DNA from: Struthio camelus | Lineage: Eukaryota; Chordata; Aves; Struthioniformes; Struthionidae | Direction: 5' to 3' | DNA: 64,000 nt | NCBI RefSeq assembly: GCF_040807025.1 | Contig: NC_090942.1 | Location: 70,920,487 to 70,984,486, forward strand | Shown: positions 1 to 19,142 of the stretch, piece after piece | Numbering within the stretch: position 1 is the first letter of the stretch | Layout of the letters: every line of letters begins with the position of its first letter | Program-made: the position numbers and the translations under genes | The notes under the pieces: model-generated | What the model was told of the DNA's origin: nothing | What the model saw: only the letters and a program-made list of their open reading frames with translations | Database searches by the model: none

Positions 1-430
1 CACCCTGTGAGTCACTGCTAGGCAGAGGCCTATATAAGACCCAGGCCTACAGCGCAGCTCCCAGAGCGCAGCGAACAGAGGCAGCAGTGTCTGGGCTCTG
101 CCTGGGCCTTTTGTGGGCCTTGTTGGAAGTTGTGGAGGCTTTCTGGGGACCCCTGAGGAGCTAGACAGTGCTTGCTGCTAGCAGGAAGGGAGAGCTAGGC
201 AAGGACTACTGCAGGAGGCCTTGACTTAACTTCTCCTGGGAAGTTCTAGCTACGTGGGGCTGCTGCTAATGAGCCCTCTGGGTTGCCCAGAGAGAGTTGG
301 GGCTTTTGATTCAGGTGGCTCTTGATTGGGTGGGTCAAGCACCCTGTGAGTCACTGCTAGGTTGAGGCCTATATAAGAGCCAGGCCTAGAGCGCAGCTCC
401 CAGAGCGCAGCATACAGAGGCAGCAGTTTG
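1..430 (+). promoter_or_regulatory. CR1 5' leader with two promoter-like units
   Basis: A block of about 75 bases at 1-75 (CACCCTGTGAGTCACTGCTA, then a TATATAA at 31-37, then CAGCTCCCAGAGCGCAGC) recurs at 340-413 with TATATAA at 370-376. The repeats sit 339 bases apart and differ at only a few positions. Each unit begins with an AP-1-like TGAGTCA. After the second unit a short ACAGAGGCAGCAG motif repeats three times (about 413-460). The layout looks like stacked 5' monomers of the kind known in mouse L1 elements. That these units drive transcription is inference. Confidence 0.7.
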
Positions 431-534
431 CACAACAGAGGCAGCAAACAGAGGCAGCAGTTTGCACAGCAGTTCGCGCAGAAGGACGCCAGAAGGCACC
501 TTCATTTTCCGTAGTGGTGTGTCCTTCCCCAGGC

Positions 535-1605
535 ATGGTCATGACACGCCGCAGAGCACGTTCCCCAGTGGCTGTTCGAGTTGCTGCATCAGCTCTGTCT
601 GAGGCTTCAACCCAGACAGACCCTCAGACAGCAGATGCAGCTCTGCAGGTGACAGGCTGCAGGGAGTGCCTGGGACCTCTCCGTGAGGCCTGGGCTGATA
701 GTCAGCTCTCCTGTGCGAGGTGTGCTGTGGTTGATCAGTTGTATTGCCAGATAAAGGAGTTACAGGAGGAAGTCAGTAGGCTGTGTAGCATCTGAGACGA
801 TGAGCAGGAGATTGACAGGGTATTCCTGGAGATGGTGCAGCTCCAGGAGTTTCCACCCCACACTGCAGCGGAGTTGCCAGAGGGCTCTGTACCGTGTGCA
901 ATGGTCCATCATAACACTGTTGAAGAAGGCTGGAAACTGGTGACCTCTCGTAGAAGGAGAAAGGCTCTTGCTCCTCCTCAAGATTTGCCTTTGAAGAACA
1001 AGTTTAGTGCCCTCCAAGCTGAGGAGGAGCTGGGCATGGCTCCAAGGGAGGCAACTGGCCTGGCAGACCCTGTGCCGTGCAGGAACGCCAGGAAGAAGCG
1101 GCGAGTGATTGTTGTGGGTGACTCCCTGCTGCAGGGGACAGAGGCACCTATCTGCCGACCTGACCTCTTGTCTAGAGAGGTTTGCTGCCTGCCAGGGGCT
1201 CGAATAAGAGATGTCACGGAAAGACTGCCAAGGCTTGTCCATGCATCAGACTACTACCGTCTGCTGCTCTTCTGTGTGGGTGCTAATGACACGAAAGGCA
1301 AATTGGAAACCATCAAACAGGACTTCAGAGCTCTGGGGATGGTGGTGAAGGGTCTGGGAGCCCAGGTCATTTTCTCCTCGATCCTGCCTGTGAGGGGAAA
1401 GGACGGGAGGAGGAGTAGATGAGTTTTTCAAGTTAACAACTGGCTGCACTGCTGGTGTTGGCAGCAGGGCTTTGGTTTCTATGACCATTGAACCCTATTT
1501 GAAGATCAACGGCTGATGGAGACAGATGGGATCCAGCTTACCAAGCAGGGAACACGCGTCTTTGCCAACAGGTTGGCCAGCCTGGTAGGGAGGGCTTTAA
1601 ACTAG
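535..1605 (+). pseudogene. CR1 ORF1, decayed (esterase-domain protein)
   Basis: CR1 ORF1 encodes an RNA-binding protein with a Cys-rich N-terminal part and a SGNH/GDSL-type esterase domain. The Cys-rich part shows as CRECLGPLREAW...CARC in the piece ending at 795. The esterase start shows as VIVVGDSLLQGTEAPICRPD (about 1105-1164) followed by REVCCLPGARIRDV. The C-terminal block that normally reads DGIHL appears as DGIQL (about 1528-1542), so the catalytic His is replaced. A TGA at 793-795 and a TAG at 1418-1420 interrupt the frame, and the natural end is near 1603-1605 (RALN then TAG). It is a dead LINE reading frame, not a host gene. The exact start is uncertain; I chose ATG 535. Confidence 0.85.
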
Positions 1606-1610
1606 GAAAG

Positions 1611-3900
1611 ATGGGGGAAGGGGAATGGTATAGTGACATGGTACTCAGTAAAATACCACTCGAGTCAGGATGCCTCCAGCGGGTGCATGCAGCCAGGGGA
1701 GACAGCATGGGACATGGCTACGGAGGATCCTCTTGCACCTCTCCTGGGAAGCTTACATGCTTGACTGGCTCTCTGAAATGCCTGTACACCAATGCATGCA
1801 GCATGGGGAATAAGCAGGAAGAGTTAGAGATCTGTGTGTGGTCGCAGGGCCATGATCTCATTGCAGTTACAGAGACATGGTGGGATAGCTCACATGACTG
1901 GAATGCTCTCATGGATGGCTAGGTGCTCTTTAGGAAAGACAGGCCAGGAAGGCGAGGTGGTGGAGTTGCCTTTTATATGAGGAAGCAACTAGAATGTATG
2001 GAGCTCTGCCTCAGGGTGGATGAAGAGCAGGTTGAGAGCCTATGGGTAAGGATTAAAGGGCAGGCTAACATGGGTGATACTGTTGTGGGGGTTTACTACA
2101 GGCCTTGTTGCAGGGATGGAACAAGGAAGGCTAAGACCCATTTAGAATTCAAACTGGCAAGGGATGTCAAGGACAACAAGAAGGGCTTCTTCAAATACAT
2201 CAAGAGCAAAAGGAAGACTAGGGAAAACGTGGGCCCGCTGCTGAATGGGGCGGGTGCCCTGGTAACGAAGGATACAGAGAAGGCAGAGTTACTGAATGCC
2301 TTCTTTGCTTCAGTCTTCACTGCTAAGGCCAGTCCTCAGGAATTCCAGACGCTGGGGACAAGAGAGGAAGTCTGGAGAAAGGAAGACTCTCCCTTGGTCG
2401 AGGAGGATCGAGTTAGAGATCATCTAGGCAAACATGACATCCACAAATCCATGGGCCCTGATGGGATGCACCCATGAGTGCTGAGGGAGCTGGCAGATGT
2501 TATTGCTAGGCCACTCTCCATCATCTTGGAAAGGTCCTGGAGAACAGGAGAGGTGCCTGAGGACTGGAAGAAAGCCAGTGTCATTCCAGTCTTCAGAAAG
2601 GGCAAGAAGGAGGAGCCAGGAAACTACAGGCCAGTCAGCCTCCCCTCCATCCCTGGAAAGGTGATGGAACAGCTCCTCCTGGAGGTCATCACTAAGCATC
2701 TGGAGGACAAGAAGGTGATCAGGAGTAGTCAGCATGGATTCACCAAGGGGAAATCATGCTTAACCAATCTGACAGCCTTCTCTGATGGAATGACTGGCTG
2801 GGTAGATGAGGGGAGAGCAGTGGATGCTGTCTACCTGGACGTCAGCAAGGCTTTTGACACTGTCTCCCATCACATCCTCATAGGGAAACTCAGGAAGTGG
2901 GGGTTGGATGAGTGGACAGTGAGGTGGATTGAGAACTGGCTGGATGGCAGAGCTCAGAGGGTTGCGGTCAGTGGTGCAGAGTCTAGTGGGAGGCCTGTAG
3001 CTAGCGGTGTCCCCCAGGGGTCAGTGCTGGGTCCAGTCTTGTTCAATGTATTCATCCATGACCCGGAGGAAGGGACAGAGTGCACCCTCAGCAAGTTTGC
3101 TGATGATACAAAACTGGGGGGAGTGGCTGACACACCAGAAGGCTGTGCTGCCATTCAGAGGGACCTGGACAGGCTGGAGAGTGGGGTGGAGAGGAACCTC
3201 CTGAAGTTCAACCAAGGCAAGTGCAGGGTTCTGCACCTAGGGAGGAATAACCCCAGGCACCAGGACAGGCTGGGGGTTGACCTGCTGGAAAGCAGCTCTG
3301 CAGAGAAGGACCTGGGAGTGCTGGTGGGCAACAAGTTAAGCATGAGGCAGCAATGTGCCCTTGTGGCCAAGAAGGGCAGTGGTATCCTGGGGCGCATGAG
3401 GCAGAGTGTTGCCGGCAGGTGGAGGGAGGTGATCCTGCCCCTCTGCTCAGCCCTGGTGAGGCCTCCCCTGGAGTACTGTGTCCAGTTCTGGGCTCCCCAG
3501 TACAGGAGAGACATGGCACTACTGGAGAGAGTCGAGCGGAGGGCTACAAAGATGATGAGGGGACTGGAGCATCTCTGCTATGAAGAAAGGCTGAGAGAGC
3601 TGGGCCTGTGTAGCCTGGAGAAGAGAAGACTGAGAGGCGATCTCATCAATGTGTACAAGTATCTGAAGGGGGGGGTGTCGAGAGGATGGGGCCAGACTCT
3701 TCTCCGTGGTGCCCAGCGACAGGACAAGAGGCAACGGGCAGAAACGGAAACACAGGCAGTTCTATCTGAACATGACGAAAAACTTCTTCACTGTGAGGGT
3801 GACTGAGCCGTGGACCAGGTTGCCCAGAGACGTAGTGGAGTCTCCTTCCCTGGAGATATTCAAAACCCGCCTGGACGCGATCCTGGGCAATATGCTCTAG
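1611..3900 (+). pseudogene. CR1 ORF2, decayed (endonuclease-reverse transcriptase)
   Basis: ORF2 of CR1 supplies the endonuclease that nicks the target and the reverse transcriptase that copies the RNA there. The endonuclease start is visible as YTNACSMGNKQEELEI and IAVTETWW (about 1776-1890). After VYYRPC (about 2105) the protein jumps directly to CRDGTRKAKTHLEFKLARD, in frame. About 180 residues known from CR1, including most endonuclease catalytic residues, are therefore missing. The RT part runs 2478-3806 with [31 protein letters not shown] and the catalytic FADD box at 3096-3107. Stops occur at 1920-1922 and 2475-2477. A G-run near 3667-3674 shifts the frame, and the C-terminus resumes as [10 protein letters not shown]... 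to [20 protein letters not shown], ending at 3900. Several RT motifs remain intact, so the copy is only moderately old. Confidence 0.93.
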
Positions 3901-3996
3901 AGGACCCTGCTTGAGCAGGGGGGTCGGACTAGATGATCTCCAGAGGTCCCTTCCAACCTCAACCATTCTGTGATTCTGTGACTCTGTGACTGTGAC

Positions 3997-4659
3997 ATGT
4001 AAACAGTGTTTTAGTGTTGTTATAAAGCTGCTACTATCATCAAATAGTCAACCAAGTGGAATTCCTTATCATCCAACCTGACTCATTTCAATCAGTGCAA
4101 CTTAGGCAAGTTAAACAACTCTGTTCACTGTTCATCCCCAATCTCTTTGTCACAAAGACACAATTTAAAAATTATGCCACCTTCCAAAATAGTGTTGATG
4201 GTCAAATTTTAACAGTGGCTAATAATCTTCTACACTTAAGTGAATTATCAGTAGCATATTCACCAGTTAGTGTTTTAGGAAACCAGTTGTTATTTGTGAA
4301 GATGCCCCATATATGTTAAAACTTCTGGTTACAAATACTGGTTGTAACTTGTTTTTAACCAGGTTTAGTATGACAGATTACCTGGGAAGACTTCCTTAGG
4401 GACAGACTTAGGGCTGGGGCTTGCGTATGTTTGAAGGCAGGCTGGTGATGTAAGGGGTGAGTAGTGGGATGGGAAGGTTGCCTCGGGGAGATTATGACCT
4501 CTCTTGCCTGCACTGTGATGCTGCAGGGCCCCAGCCAGCAAGGGATGAATGCCCTGCCTCCTTCCACCAGGCTACTTAGAGCAAAACAGCAGAAGAAACA
4601 TCAGTAACCAAAGCTGCTGCTTCAAATCAAGACAGGAAGTGAGCACCACAGAAGATACC
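3997..4659. other. Upstream region of TUBA8-like copy 1, no gene seen
   Basis: This is unique-looking DNA between the CR1 tail and the predicted first exon of the tubulin gene. No TATA box at a sensible distance is evident. The predicted 5' UTR should lie in the last 100-300 bases (GC-richer from about 4385). An ATG at about 4546 would open a short upstream reading frame if the transcript starts before it. I recognise no other feature. Confidence 0.4.
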
Positions 4660-12477
<7,818 letters not shown>

Positions 12478-15400
12478 AATTCACTTTGCCCTCTTCTGTG
12501 CATAAGATTGCCTCTATGTCTCTTTATTTCATGTGGCTGCATTTTTGCTTGTTTCACACACGCCAGGTCCGTAGAGCATGTCAGTAGAGTGTAACCATTC
12601 TGAGTTTCAAAAATTCCATCTCCATTATGAGATCACAAAACAATCAGCAGCAGGATGTATGACCAGCTAATCATTAGCCACTATTCCTCAGAGGGCAACA
12701 GGCTTCATTTTTTTTTTGCCAGTATATCCTGAAAACAAGTTACTTCTGGAGCTAAAGGTCCATCTGTTTTATATACTGTCATTTATTCAACACAAAGATA
12801 CAGCCATGTAGCTGCAATCTCATGATTTGAGAAACTCTTCTGCTTCAAAATGTCACACGCAATTGTGCTACAAACACTAAATGAAGAGACATTACATGCA
12901 GTGCTCAATCTTTATTTCATACTAATTCAAAACATAATGTTAGTAAGGCTTTAAGATGCAGTGAGAACTCTCAGTTTTAAGTATCTCTGCTCCTTCAAAC
13001 ATTTCTGGAAGATGTCCTACTGAAGCTTTCTTAAGAAAATGTTATTCCTTTGACGCTTTCAATTCCCTCATATACTTGTCTCCTTCCATTTTGCCTGATC
13101 TTACCAAATCTGTCTCTCCTTCTTTATGTTTTTCCCTGGGTCTCATCATTTCTTGTGTTCTCCTCACCCCCACCCCCAACCATTATTCCTTTATTCCTCA
13201 TTAGGTTCTGCTAAGAAGTCTCCTGCCTGTCTAATCTCTACATTAGCACCCTCCTTGAAACCCTCTTTCTTTTCTGGGTCTTCACTTCTCTGTGATGTGC
13301 AGTGTGGCAGGTAACAGAGCTGTAGTCTGCAGATATGAGAGCAGTGACCTCTGTCAGGAGGGTACAAATGCCAAGGAAATCTGTAGCCTGCACAATTGCA
13401 GCTGGAAAAAGATGCAAGGAAGCCCTAAGCATTCGTTTCCCTTTTAACAGCGCCTTGGACAAAGGAGAAATAAAGTTCTTGGCACTGTTGGTACCAAGAA
13501 CTTACAGCTAGTCTTAGCACCATTGCTTCTATAGGATCTGCAGTGTGGGGTGATTAGAAGGGGTGATTTTGCCAGGTGCCATGAGCAGGGGCACAATTCG
13601 GGTACTCTTAACTTCAGTGGGAGTTTAGAACATGCTATGCTTAAGCAGCAACGGTGTAACAGTCAAAACAGGACTGGTCTGGAAGTACAAGTATGTGGAC
13701 AGCCCTGTTGTCACTACTAAATGGATAACTTCTCTGGCAGAAATAAAGGCTTTAAAATAACCAGCTTGTGGAATGCAGGACAGAAGCATTACAAGTTCCA
13801 TCAAACTTTCTGAAACCACAGTAAATCAGAGCCATGACAAAGAATGTGTGTCATAGTTAAAGGTGGGATGTCTAAAAATGCCAGCTATGACTTCACAACT
13901 TAGTGTTGGTAATTAATATTTTTGTATATTCCCGTTCTTTCATGATTTTAGAACTGTATATCGTTAAGGTATGCATGCAGGTGGCCAGTCCTGGCCTGAG
14001 GTTAGACTGATGGGATAACATGAGAAACTGCTGCACGTTGCAGACAATGGAAGGGGAAGAGTGACTGACCAACCCCAGCCTGGGTCTAAACTAGTAAGTT
14101 AATGGCAGGAGAAACTACCAGACATTACATACAGCGAAAGGGGAGTTTTGGGGACTCCCCTTGGGTGAAAGATGTCAACAGAAAGTGAAGGGGGTGCTGG
14201 ATTACTGGAGTCACTAACTAAAGCTGAAATTACAATGTAAGAGCGTAAAATCAGAAAAACGGTGTCAGTGGGGGAAAAAGGTCAGGTATGTGTTTATCTG
14301 GGAAGGGGGAAGCATGAAAATGGTAATATAAGGGAAAGCAAATCATGCAATAGGGCCTGTTTGTGGGTACCTGTCGAGCAGCCCCAGTGCCTGAACAATG
14401 CCTGGAGCAAGACACTTAACCAGTAGTTCTGACCTTACCAAGTGTGTCTGACTTGCCAGGTCAGAGTTATCTGGAAGGTTTCCCTTAACATAGATAAGAA
14501 GACATCCTGGAGGGAACAGAGAATGGACCAAACCTCTTTAACATATAGCACTATAGTTTTTTAACACTGGATATATTATTGATCTTTCATAAGTAAATTT
14601 CTTTAAGAAAATCAATGTTTTCCTTGAAGCATATGCTCATCAAATACAAATTCCAGCAGTGCTACAGAAATGCCCTATTTTTCCCCCTAACTGGTGCAGG
14701 CTGCTGCCCCCTTTCTGGTAGCTCAGTTTGTATTAGGTCTCCTAAAAGGTCATAATAAAGCAGACACATCCAGAAACTCAACTGACAGATGCAAGATGTA
14801 GTTTGCCCTACTTTTTATCTACAAAGTGAATGGCTGGTCTCTATATTATAAACCATAGTTCTGAACAGGGTATATTAGGGTAGGTAATTCTGCAAGTCCA
14901 GATCTACTTCCACAAATTTTTACATATATATACACACATCTTGTGCCTGAAAATTCTAACCAAAAAGGAAGTAACTCTTCTGAAACTGTATCCCAAAATG
15001 TACTGCATTTTTCTTTATTGAAACATCATTAAAAAAAAAGGCAGCACAGTTCTCTTTCAGGCATAATGTTTGAAAGCCATTCTTTTATTAATATATCAGA
15101 GTTCTGTGTGGATACTAAAATAGTAGAATTTGGTGTATTTTAGAAATAATTGAAATGAGATATTACCAAGTCTCCCAGTAGGTGGCAACAGAATGACAGA
15201 ATGGAGTTTTACAGTGGACACACTGAAGCATTTACATCATTCACCTAACTTATGAAGGTATCATATGCAATTGTGGAAAATGTAAAGACTTTTGTGCACC
15301 ATACACTGTCTTTATAAGCATCAAACCAAAAATTAAAGGGACTTGTATAATCACCAAAGAACCTCCTAGGAATATACTGTTTCCTAAGATCTGCACAATA

Positions 15401-18204
15401 CTGTTTTAAGTTATGCAAGGTTTTGCCACTATTGTTATGTCACTTGGATAGCTGATCTGTAAGGAATGATGTACATCTGGTAGGGGAGGTATCTGTCATG
15501 AGATAAAGAAGTTTTTGCCCTTCATCTGCCTGTTAACATGTTTTGATGTCTATTCAGAACAGAACTAACTGATGGATCACAGAACTTAGTGGTTCTCTTA
15601 GCCCAAAATGTGTTGAACGGTACTTCTCTGTATTATTCAAAAATGCTATTTTCAGAGATTGGTCATTTTTAAATAAAAAAAAAGTTTTAGTTTTAGTACT
15701 ACTACTTTAGTTTTTACAACTCTGTTGTGTTGTTCTGGATGGCACCTATGCTGCAGCACCCAGTACCTGTGCACACAAGAAGCCCTATGAGCATGTCCAG
15801 ACCATTCCAGTTGCATCCAGACTGTATATCACCCTTGGGAATAATGGCTGTTCACAAGCCCTCTGGTGTACCAGCAAGGCTACTCTAGCGCTCATGCCGG
15901 ATTCACTTATCTGCACACTTCAGGACTCTACAGCAGAGGTTTTTTTTTATCATCAGCCTTATTTAGCTCTTGTCATCATCTACCAGTGTCCTAAGGTAAA
16001 AATTGAACTGGACAGACCTACGCCAGACCTTTGGGCTACTAACCTTCTCCCTGCATGGCATGTCTTGTGCCTGTTCCATTCAGGACAAAGAGGTTGAATG
16101 ACTGCTGCTACAAGTTCACCATCTTCTCACACAGGCTGAAATGCCAGCATGGAGCAAGCTGGCTTTCGTTTCCAAGACTCCAGGCCCAAGGCACATCTGC
16201 CTCATATCTCTCTTGGAGAAAGCCTCGAGGCCTGGTCAACAAAACTTTCTAGCACTTGGGAACACAGGTGCTTTCAGGTTATCCTCTAAATCAAGACTGA
16301 CGGCTGCCTGCCTAAGCACTTGGCAACACAGGTGAACAGAACAACACAAGGAAATGCAGAGCTCAGATGAAGAACAATATGCACGAGTCTTCCTCAGGAC
16401 TTTTAGGTCTGTGTTTGGCTTTCATCCTAGACCAGTACATACTTCTAGCACCTGAGTTCATGGGATATCTCAAGACAGAGCAGGCAGAGCACTGGTTTTG
16501 GCCTGCAAAGGCCTTTTTTCAGATATGCATTTGTGAGAAATACAAGAACAATCCATTTAGTCATCCCTAGACTTCAAATTCAGCTGATTCCAGACAGAAG
16601 GCACAGAGCCATTGTAATCCTGCTGGCCAGAGAAACTTCTCAGGACTTTGTTCCCACCTGCTCCTGGAAGCATTTAACTGGTGAGGCACGACCCAGACTC
16701 TGTTCAGTGTAGCAATCCAGGACTGGTGAGTCTATAGGTCCTGGGACATACGAGTTTGAGTGTGTTGGCGGGGAAGAAGGATTAACACTGACTGCAAGAG
16801 GTGTCCTGACTGCCTACTTAAGGAGAGCAGGAGAGGGGCAATGGAGGGGCAGAGAAAGTGCAGGAACAGATCAACCTGCTAACCTTTTAGTAGTTGATAC
16901 AGCCCTTTTAGCTTTTGTAGCTGCTAGATTTGACATGTTGACTCAAAGAATGCCTGAGAGGATCTGGGTGGTAGACTGCCCAAAGTGTTTGGCTGTGAGA
17001 CTTTTTCCTAAGATGATTTCCTGCACAGAGCTCTGCATTTGTTGGAGCCACAGGTATTAGCATTTCACTCTCCCTTGCATGCCAGAGCTTGGCTGGACCA
17101 TTACTGCATTGTCTCTTTGCAGATATCTCCGCACAGGAGTCAGAGAGTATCTATCAGAAAACAGACACCCTCCTCCAATAGCGCTGTTCTGTCAGGACTG
17201 TTCCTGATAAGGCTAACAGCAGGAACACAGCTAGTGTGATCCCTGTGATGCACAGGTGATGCCAAAATGGGCAGAGAGACTTTATCTGTATGTGGGTCGC
17301 ACTAGGCCTGCTCTTCCCGAAACTTTCTTGGCTATGCCAGTAGGCTCAAGCAGCTACATGCTCATCGCTATGGGTCTGAGGCGGACTGGCTCCTTTCCTG
17401 TGCTGACCAGGCATGTAATCTGTCCCCAGTGAGCCGAGCATAAGATTCCTTTGTGGATGTGTCATCTCACCTGGCAGAAGTTTGTGATGAGGCAGCATAG
17501 TTGGCCGGTAACTGGCAGGATGGTCTTCAGATTTTATGCTACGGTGCTTTGGCAGAGACATGGCTATGCAGCACACTCAGCCATGGTATGTATGTGAGCA
17601 CTGCAGTGCAGCCTCAACCACCATGTTCTTGGTAAAAAGAGGTGTGGGCATACCAAGTTGGCCACTCTCACAACACCTGTCTAAGTATATTCTGAGACTA
17701 ATAACATGAGTGGTGAGGGAGTCGAGTGTCAAAGGTGCTGCCAAAAGCATCAACATAATCTAAACTATCTATTTAATCTAAGAGCTGTGAACCAAAACTG
17801 TTATCATATTTTTATACAAAATGGGATAGGTTAAGGAAGATGAGAAATTACTAAGGCTATTCAAAGGCTATTCCTTACAGGTGCCACAATGTAAATTTTA
17901 TTATTTATATTGCTATTTTCAAAATTCAAGCAGTAGAGGCAGATTCTTCAGGTGCTGGCATTTCTCTACACTATTAACAATAAAAATCAGTGCAGTGCAC
18001 ATGCACACATGCATACGCATTTATATACCTATATATCTATAAACAATATTACTTTTTAAAAGAGAGAAATGTGGTAGAGAAACTATACTGAGGTGAAGTG
18101 TTCAGGGTAACCACTGCTTTCGCCAACAGGCATTAAAAAGTTAAAAGAGTAACATTAACACGCTGTATGGATGGAACACAAATAAAAACTACTGATGGCT
18201 AAAT
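12478..18204. other. Intergenic region between the tubulin copies, left part
   Basis: It holds the 3' UTR of TUBA8-like copy 1; the first clear AATAAA signal I see is at 13469-13474. A possible LTR-like fossil lies near 13970-14490 (listed separately). The rest is AT-rich with short A and T runs. Open frames here do not resemble known proteins. An ATG followed by GTATGT at about 17583 is a weaker alternative first exon for copy 2. Confidence 0.4.
13970..14490 (+). mobile_element. Possible solo LTR fossil (endogenous retrovirus-like)
   Basis: The segment has the texture of an avian ERV long terminal repeat: a purine-rich 5' half, a TATA-like AATATAAGGG near 14323-14332, then CCCAGTGCCTGAACAATGCC and a tail ending near CCCTTAACA at 14490. 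No internal retroviral genes lie beside it, so it would be a solo LTR. No clean target-site repeats were found. It looks old and broken, and the boundaries are rough. Confidence 0.3.
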
Positions 18205-19142
18205 GAACCATCACAGAACCACAGGAGGCTGGAAGGGAGTTCTGGAGGTCATCTAGTGTAACCTCCTACTCAAAGCAGGTTCAGTTAGATCAAGTTGTTC
18301 AGGGCCATGTCCAGTCAAGTTCTGAGCTTCTCCAAGAATGGAAATTCTACAGTCTCTCTAGGCACCTGTTCCAGTGTTTTAGCACCTTCCTAGTGAATCT
18401 TTCTACTAACTAGAATTTCCTGTGTTCCAACCTGTGTCCATTGCCTCTTTATCCTATGACCGTGCACTTTCAAGAACAGCCTGACTCTGTCTTCTCTGTA
18501 CCTTCCCATTAGGCAGTTGCAGCAGATAAGCAGTAAGATCTTCCTTGAGCCTTCTCTTCTCCAGGCTGACCAAACCAAATTCTCTGTGTTTCCTCATATG
18601 TCAGGTGCTCCATCTCCTTAATCATCCTGGTGGCCCTGTGTCTCAGCCACTCCAGTATGTCAATGTCTTTCTTGCACTGGAGAGCCCAAAACTGGAAACA
18701 GTGCTCCAGATGTGGTCTCACAAGCGCCAAATAGAGAGGAAGGATCACTTCCCTGGATCTGCTGGTTACACTTTTGTTAATACAGCTCACATCGTAGTTG
18801 GCCCTTCTTTGCTGCAAGGTCATGCAACCTTATGGTCAACTTGTCCACTAGGATCCCCAGGTCCTCTTCTGCAAAGTTGCTTTCTAGCCAGTTGGTCCCC
18901 AGACTGTCCTGTTGCAGGGGGTTATTGCATCCCAGACACAGGACTCTGCACTGGCCTATGTTGAACTTTGTGAGGTTCCCTCAGCCCATTTCTCCAGCCT
19001 GTCAAGATCCCCCTGAACAGCAATCCTGTCCTCCAGGGTATAGCCTGCTCCTGCCAAGTTGGTATTGTCCACAAACTTGCTAAGGGTGCTCTCCATCTGA
19101 TCATCCAGGTTAATAAAGACATTACATAGTACTTGGCCCTAG
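18205..19142 (-). mobile_element. CR1 LINE 3' fragment, minus strand
   Basis: Read on the minus strand, this is the 3' part of CR1 ORF2 and its 3' end. Recognisable pieces are the RT C-terminal [20 protein letters not shown] and FQFWALQ (within 18509-18823) and the end segment near 18205-18260 that matches the usual GGTCATCTAG... CR1 tail. It is 5'-truncated, as most CR1 copies are, and carries many stops and shifts. It is clearly older than the copy at 1-3996 and belongs to a different subfamily. The left end as read on minus fades near 19142. Confidence 0.9.

Larger units (their letters stand above)
1..3996 (+). mobile_element. CR1 LINE (non-LTR retrotransposon), near full length
   Basis: This is a chicken-repeat-1 type LINE, the dominant non-LTR retrotransposon of birds. 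From 5' to 3' I see a GC-rich leader with two promoter-like units (1-339 and from 340), ORF1 with a SGNH esterase-like domain, ORF2 with an APE-type endonuclease start and a reverse transcriptase, and a 3' end with the typical CR1 segment that includes AGATGATCTCCAGAGGTCCC and ends in ATTCTGTG-like octamers near 3965-3996. It is about 4 kb against roughly 4.5 kb for full-length CR1. The shortfall is explained by an internal deletion in the endonuclease (near 2105). It also carries several stops and a frameshift near 3670, so it cannot move by itself. Its left end may lie outside the window. Confidence 0.97.

Noticed and set aside
17583-17585. ATG|GTATGT as the first exon of TUBA8-like copy 2
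   Set aside because: ATG|GTAAGA at 21538 has a better donor, a purine-rich leader and an intron length close to that of copy 1.
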